Assembly: GCA_963682055.1 (NCBI GenBank)
Contig: OY821741.1
Coordinates: 21,770,711-21,834,710 of the forward strand
DNA from: Primula veris
Lineage: Eukaryota; Streptophyta; Magnoliopsida; Ericales; Primulaceae
Direction of reading: 5' to 3'
Length of the DNA: 64,000 nucleotides
A program made the position numbers and the translations under genes. How positions within the stretch are numbered: position 1 is the stretch's first letter; the number at the start of each line of letters is the position of its first letter. Below, piece by piece: positions 59,001 through 64,000 of the stretch. The notes beneath the pieces were generated by a model. That model saw nothing but the letters and a program-made list of their open reading frames with translations. It had not been told where the DNA came from and made no database searches.

Positions 59001-61740
59001 AAGCCAAACACTAGACTGAAACGAGCTGATTTTCCCAATGCTTTTTAAAGCAACATTATGACCCAAAAAAATGATGCCAATCGAGCTCACATACAAAGGC
59101 CTTCATTCAGAATATCTATATCTATGTGTGTTTGGTACGTTAGCTTTCAGGACTTTTAAAAGCTAGATTTTGGCTATAAAAGAAGCATGAAAAACCAAAA
59201 TCTATGTTTATGGGTAGATTTTTTTAGCTTTTTCAGAGTTCAAAAAAAGGTATCGTTGTTTACGAAAATACCCCCAACCTTTAGCGGTAATTTCACGCTA
59301 AAATAATTACAGGCAAAAAACTACTATCCATTTTTTTTCTTCTAAAAATGGATTATTTGATCATTTTGAATGAATTAGCAAAAATCTAAAATCTAAAATC
59401 TAAAATCAAACGCAAATCTTAATAAATCTAGGTTTTAAAAATTTAACAGGTGATAGTTTGGTATAGTAAACATAAATTATAACAGGCCTTCATTCATGAC
59501 TCGCATATAATGAGTTAAGAGAATAGTAAAAATGAGTTACAAGTCACTTATAAGGTCCGTTTGGTAACACATTATTTGGTCAAAAATCAGATTTAAAAAA
59601 TCAGTTTTAAAAATCCAACCAAAATCCAGGTTTTTGGTTTTGGGATTTTTTTAGCTTTTTCAGCCTAAAAACCTGCTTTCAAAAGCTAAATAATCTAATA
59701 GTCCAAACACTCACAATTTTTTTAAATCTAAAATCAGCTAAAAAAAATACCAAAAAGACCCATAATTAAAAGGCCTTCATTCAGAATATATATCTATGTG
59801 TATGTGTGTGTGACGCTCAAACGAAAAATATAGACACAGTTATTAGATATATACATGAACAGGCCTTCATTCAAGTTGAAACGAGTTAAAAGATTAGTAA
59901 AAATGAGTTATAAGTCACTTATATAAAAAAAAAACTAACGTGATGCAGACACTACATTGATTTTCTCACTTATAAGTAAAATCAGATTTTCCCACTGCTT
60001 TTTTATAGCAAGATTCTGACAAAAAAATGATGCCAAACAGGCCCACAATACAAAGGCTTCATTCAGAATCTCTCTCTCTCTTTCTCTCTGTGTGTGTGTG
60101 TGTGTGAATGTAAAAATTCACACAATTATAAATGGGTAATTAGACATAACCGCTCAATTTGGAAAATACACACACAATTATTAGATATATACACAGTTGG
60201 TTAGATGAACAGGCCTTCATCCAGAATATATATGTATTTGTGTACGTGTATGTTATGCTCAATAGGAAAATATAGACACAATTATTAGATACATACATGA
60301 ACAGGCCTTCATTCAAGATCAACAAACAGAATTATGTATATAAACATATATAGGGTTAGGGTTAATTAATTAATGTTTAATATACCAAACTACCACATGT
60401 TAATAAATTCCATACCAACCTACAAGTTATAACAATTTACATACCAAATAACAAAAAAAATTGAACAATCACCATACTTAAGTCAAACTAATAAAGGTCA
60501 AAATTGGATAACTAAAAACTCTAAATTCCACTCTCAGATGAAAACTGGTCAAGTTTGAGTTCAATAGTGATATATATATATAGTACGAGAATTGTTAAAT
60601 TGGACAAAAGTATGTTTGATTGTTCAATTTCTGATTATTTGGTATGAATATTGTTATCCGGTGATAGTTTGGTAGAGTAAACATAAATTAACCCGATATA
60701 TATAGAGAGAGATTCATACACAACTAAATAGCCGATTTAACAACGCAATTAGATATATGCACACAATTAGATACATTGAAATAATAATAGGCTTTCATTC
60801 ATGACTCGCATATAATGAGTTAAAAGAATAGTAAAAATGAGTTATAAGTCACTTATAGGGTCCGTCTGGTAACAGATTATTTGGTCAGAAATCAGATTTG
60901 AAAAACCTGTATTAAAATCCAACCAAAATCCAGAATTTTTTATTGTTGGATTTTTTAAAGCATTTTAGACTAAAAATCTGCTTTTCAAAAGCTAAATAAT
61001 CTGTCTGTCCAAACACCCACAGATTATTAAAATCCAAAAATCAACTTCAACAAATAACAAGTCACTATAGGGTCCATTTGGTAACACATTATTTGGTCAA
61101 AATTCTGTATTAAAAATCCAATCAAAATCCAGAATTTTTATTTTTGGATTTTTTTAGCTATTTAGGCTAAAAACCTGCTTTTCAAAAGCTAAATAATCTG
61201 ACTGTCTAAACACACAAATTTTTAAAATCTAAAATCAACTAAAAAAATCTGTTGCCAAATGTACCCATAACTAAAAGGCCTTTATTCAAAAATCAGATTT
61301 AAAAACCTGTAATAAAAATCCAACCAAAATCCAGATATTTTGGATTTTTTAGTCTAAAAACCTGCTTTTAAAGCAAAATAATCAGACTGTCCCAACACTC
61401 ACAAATTTTTTTTAAAAAAACTGTTGCCAAACGGACCCTCAGAACAAATACATCTGTGTGTGTGTGTGTAAAAATTCAGAAAATTAAAAGACCTTTTTTA
61501 TTCATAATATTAATCTATGTGTGTTTGTGTGTGTGTGTATGTGCAACGCTTAATAAGAAAATATAGACACAATTATTAGGTAAATAAATACAATATTAAC
61601 AAACAGAATTATGTATATTATAAATAAATAAAAAAATAAAAATATACCTTTTTCCAGATGCTATCGAATACATCGACGCCTTCTTGAACTTTTTTAAGAA
61701 CTCGATCGATTTCCCCTTGTAACTTTCTACTCGCTCCCAT
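47312..61740 (-). CDS. NOT3: CCR4-NOT complex subunit 3 (NOT3/CNOT3 orthologue), 16 coding exons, 844 residues
   Basis: Exons (minus): 61740-61648, 57239-57108, 56049-55912, 55553-55503, 55301-55212, 55118-54972, 54877-54767, 54326-54258, 54113-53532, 53041-52874, 52112-51968, 51036-50891, 49185-48907, 48400-48266, 48163-47982, 47378-47312. All junctions are GT-AG and keep frame. Residues about 1-235 form the Not3/5 N-terminal coiled-coil domain ([40 protein letters not shown]). Residues 255-700 are a low-complexity Ser/Pro/Gln-rich linker. Residues about 710-844 are the NOT2/NOT3/NOT5 domain with the NOT box ([40 protein letters not shown]). The length fits plant NOT3. It acts with NOT1 and NOT2 in the CCR4-NOT deadenylase complex for mRNA decay and transcription control. 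It appears intact and is the only conserved cellular gene here. Intron 1 is unusually long (4.4 kb). Confidence 0.96.
59554..59761. mobile_element. hAT-like MITE, copy 1, in NOT3 intron 1
   Basis: Begins GGTCCGTTTGGTAACACAT and ends AAAAAGACCC. Internally it has palindromic runs of the type AATCCAACCAAAATCCAG and TAGCTTTTTCAG. This is the GGTCCGTTTGG family of small non-coding DNA transposons common in plants; the superfamily is inferred from the ends. Confidence 0.65.
60073..60106. repeat. (TC)n(TG)n microsatellite
   Basis: TCTCTCTCTCTCTTTCTCTC followed by (TG)n in NOT3 intron 1. Related TG runs occur at 59804-59815, 61453-61468 and 61520-61540. Confidence 0.9.
60858..61438. mobile_element. 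Cluster of three hAT-like MITE copies in NOT3 intron 1
   Basis: Copy 2 starts GGGTCCGTCTGGTAACAG at 60858 and lacks a clear right end. Copy 3 is complete, 61070-61266 (GGGTCCATTTGGTAACAC to TGTTGCCAAATGTACCC). Copy 4 keeps only its right part, to 61438 (CTGTTGCCAAACGGACCC). All share AAATCCAACCAAAATCCAG-like and AAACCTGCTTTT words. They lie about 200 bases from exon 1. Confidence 0.7.
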
Positions 61741-63132
61741 TCTTCTAATTAATTAAGATCACTTAACATTCAACTCTTTTATTTTTTATTTTATTTTTAT
61801 TTATGTAGTACCTGTTTATTACTCCATATAATCCGATTTTGTAGACTTAATTGATTTAGTTAGGGTTTTCGAGTGATAACGACGACTGTTTATCCATTCG
61901 TCAACATTGAAATAAATAAATCAATATATATTATATTATATTAGGCCCGTCCCTAATAAAAATATAAAAAATATGAATAATTATATTTAATATATGAATA
62001 ATAAAAACAATATATTTTAATATTTAAAAAAATATTTGGTTATTAAAAAACAATAAATAGTTTTATTATTTTTTACTTTTTATATTTTAACGTGAGTATG
62101 GTATTATTGTAATTAATATAAAGATGCAGGGTATTTTTAAAAAAAATGGCTAAATTAGACAGACTTTTTTGAGTTGGATTAATAGAATGATATAATACAG
62201 AGGTGTTGTATGCTCTGACTTTTTGCAATTTTATTCCCCATTTTACCCAAATTAATAATTATACCCTTGTTTTTTCTTTTCTTTTTTTAAACAAAATAAT
62301 TATACCCTATTCTATCATTTTCTTGTGGTTTTATAGGCTTTGATGAAAAATGTTATTTTCCCCATGGTTTTATATTTTTTTGTTTATAGTAAAGTTGGTC
62401 AAAGTAGTTTAACTGCACTATAATTTAGTTCTACAATTTCAAAACTGTAAAAAAAAGAACTTCATTAAGAATTTAATATTAAACTTTAATATAAGCTGTA
62501 AAACATCTCTATAAGAATGTTTTATACAGTAATAACCTATCTATAGTCATAAAAAATTTCGGTGCTAAGTCGGGCCAGTTATAAATAGAAATAAACTTTC
62601 TATTGTCATATTCCGTAATTTTTTATGGTCTCGTTAGTTATAAATTCACCTCCTTATAATAATAAATAATATTTTATTAAAAAAAATATAGGTTCTTTCA
62701 TCAAATTTGAGAAAACATTCAAATGCATTTCGCGATTGTAGCGATGTTGTATGATTTGATTACTGATGTAACTAATTTTTTATTTTATTCCTCCACTATA
62801 TGTGTAGCTTGTATTTCATCGACATCATACTTGACATTTAGAGTCCGATGTCAATAAAATACAAGCTATATATGATTTTACAAGTATCTATATACATTTA
62901 TCTTATAATATGTAAATACTTATAGTTTTTAAATTTTATTTATTTTTATACGTAATCTCTCAAGGAATAACATGACTGATAGAACATAAAAATTGGATCC
63001 GAATGTTCTATTCGGGTATGAATTAACCCACCCATTATTAGAGAAATAATGGGTGTTGAACTTAGAGTTCAATAATGATTTTGATTATAACTTTGATTAT
63101 GTCGTTAATGATTTTACTATTTCAATGATATA
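61741..63132 (-). promoter_or_regulatory. Upstream region of NOT3
   Basis: No ORF. The ATG at 61740 is preceded (minus strand) by an A/T-rich leader. The region is very AT-rich with several TATATAA-like words (about 61925-61945), none of which can be chosen with confidence. A short inverted repeat at 62786-62865 (ACTATATGTGTAGCTTGTAT / ATACAAGCTATATATG around CGACATCATACTTGACATT) resembles a small foldback element. Confidence 0.35.
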
Positions 63133-64000
63133 ATGCTTGTCTTGTCCAAAAAGAGAAAACGTATATTTCAGGTTTTTAAATGATAGAGCATTCGTTAACG
63201 AAGCCATAGGTTCAAGCGGAACCAAATTCGGAGCTAAAACGAAGAAGTTATGGGCTTTCGAAGAAGACCGGAAAAACTGCCAGAATTACAGACGACCGAT
63301 CGACTGAACAAAAACGACCGATCGTTTTTGTTCCAAATTCTTCCAGTGAGCACGTCGAAAAAAACGACCGATCGTTTCTCATAAAACGACCGATCGTTTT
63401 CTGTAAAACGACCGATCGACTGTAGAAAACGACCGATCGTTTTCTGCAGATTTCGAAAACAGCTTTTCAGCTTTTTCTGGAAAATAGCTTAAATCAGCCT
63501 CAACCACTTCCAACGGTCATAAACGGAAAAACAGACCTTTTGACATATAAATACCACCCAATCTCTCTTTCTAACTCACCAATCACAATACCAATCAACT
63601 TCCTTCAACCTCTCATTAAAAACCCTAATATCACCATTTTGGTGTATACATATTCGAGGAAGAGGAAAATCAAAGAGAAAGAGATTCAAGCTCGATCATC
63701 ATCAACTCACCAATTAGCTTTTTGAGAAGCAATTAGAATAGTGAGCGAAGTTACATTTTTGTAACTAAATTTGTATCGAGTGTTTTATAAACTCATTTGT
63801 GAGCGAGTGAACGGGTAGAGGCTTTGTAAGCAAGTGAAGCTTAAAAGCTCTAGGTTTTTCATTCGGGTACTCATAAATTGAGGGGGAGTCGTTGACTCAT
63901 AGTCGTGTTCTCTTGCACTTGTATCAAGAGTAGGAACCTCGGGTAGAGGGTGAGCCAATCGGTCGATTGAGCTCGATAGGGTTTGTAAAATCCGAAGAAA
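63133..64000 (+). mobile_element. Probable LTR-type or promoter segment with CGACCGATCG array, cut by the window end
   Basis: Sequence of transposon character: GGAGCTAAAACGAAGAAGTT at about 63232, then an array of seven CGACCGATCG units (63293-63442), a TATA-like CATATAAATA at 63543-63552, a leader, and GGGTAGAGG / GGGTAGAGGGTGAGCC repeats near the end. The layout (palindrome array, TATA box, leader) fits the U3-R part of an LTR retrotransposon on the plus strand, but no second LTR, primer-binding site or protein is in view. The 61-codon frame at 63540-63725 is not supported. It could instead be a MULE end, since the palindromes and CCAGTGAGCAC are shared with the element at 38328-44781. Confidence 0.4.
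63293..63442. repeat. CGACCGATCG array at the right edge
   Basis: Seven copies of CGACCGATCG in 150 bases, most inside AAAACGACCGATCGTTTT, plus CTTCCAGTGAGCACGTCG. The same motif and neighbouring words occur at 41810-42075 in the second MULE (GTGCTCACTGGAA is the inverted form). Confidence 0.9.

Larger units (their letters stand above)
57240..61647 (-). other. Intron 1 of NOT3, expanded with tandem repeats
   Basis: A 4408-bp intron against 0.1-1.9 kb for the others. Much of 57300-60350 is (CA)-rich sequence with recurring words AACAGGCCTTCATTCA, ATACACACAATTAGATA and AAAAGAATAGTAAAAATGAG, for example at about 58470, 59480, 59850, 60190, 60300 and 60790. Small ORFs inside (57093-57596, 58494-58766) are repeat frames. 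Clean GT (GTATATTT) and AG (GGTTGAAG) ends suggest it still splices. Confidence 0.85.

Overview
The window is nuclear DNA of a eudicot plant. The evidence is an intron-rich CCR4-NOT subunit gene with GT-AG introns, a TFIIB-like pseudogene, a Cassandra TRIM carrying 5S rRNA-like LTRs, plant-type Mutator-like (MULE) transposases with SWIM zinc fingers, a plant LINE and TTTAGGG-rich repeats. The species cannot be named from the sequence. Only one gene is clearly intact and conserved; most of the rest is layered transposon DNA.

Left part (1-15.5 kb). Positions 1-2359 hold no supported gene. From 2360 a segment is tandemly repeated and includes a Cassandra LTR. A complete minus-strand Cassandra lies at 3499-4190 with TSD TAAGC. 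A diverged minisatellite (4200-6750) is split by an LTR of about 1.9 kb (4749-6606). At 7074-11184 a decayed TFIIB-like exon (minus) is cut in two by a non-autonomous LTR element (7182-10944, TSD CATTC). The left LTR of that element has gained about 1.8 kb of a 164-bp TTTAGGG-bearing satellite. A foldback element (11391-11700) and an unrecognised 196-residue ORF (13505-14095, plus) follow.

Centre (15.5-46.3 kb). This is read as one large, heavily nested Mutator-like element. Its candidate ends are inverted at about 15531 and 46277. It carries a decayed MURA-type transposase gene on the minus strand (29.8-32.7 kb), a decayed ULP1-like peptidase gene on the plus strand (23.4-28.3 kb) and a small intact coiled-coil ORF (19785-20108, minus). 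The two large genes converge near 29 kb. Its non-coding DNA is packed with ATTAGATTGTC, mostly top-strand left of the convergence point and bottom-strand right of it, so it is in the sense direction of both large genes. Later insertions are two solo LTRs (16319-18526, TSD ATACT; 20227-22520, TSD AATTG) and a 5'-truncated LINE (33280-44979, 16-bp TSD). The LINE was itself split by a second MULE (38328-44781, 9-bp TSD CTTTTTCTG, 249-bp TIRs) with a broken transposase, a broken second gene and arrays of CGACCGATCG.

Right part (46.3-64 kb). The NOT3/CNOT3 orthologue lies on the minus strand (61740 down to 47312): 16 coding exons, 844 residues, frame kept across every junction. Its first intron is about 4.4 kb and is filled with (CA)n-rich tandem repeats and GGTCCGTTTGG-type MITE copies. 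From about 63.1 kb to the end there is an LTR- or promoter-like segment that again carries CGACCGATCG arrays and runs off the window.
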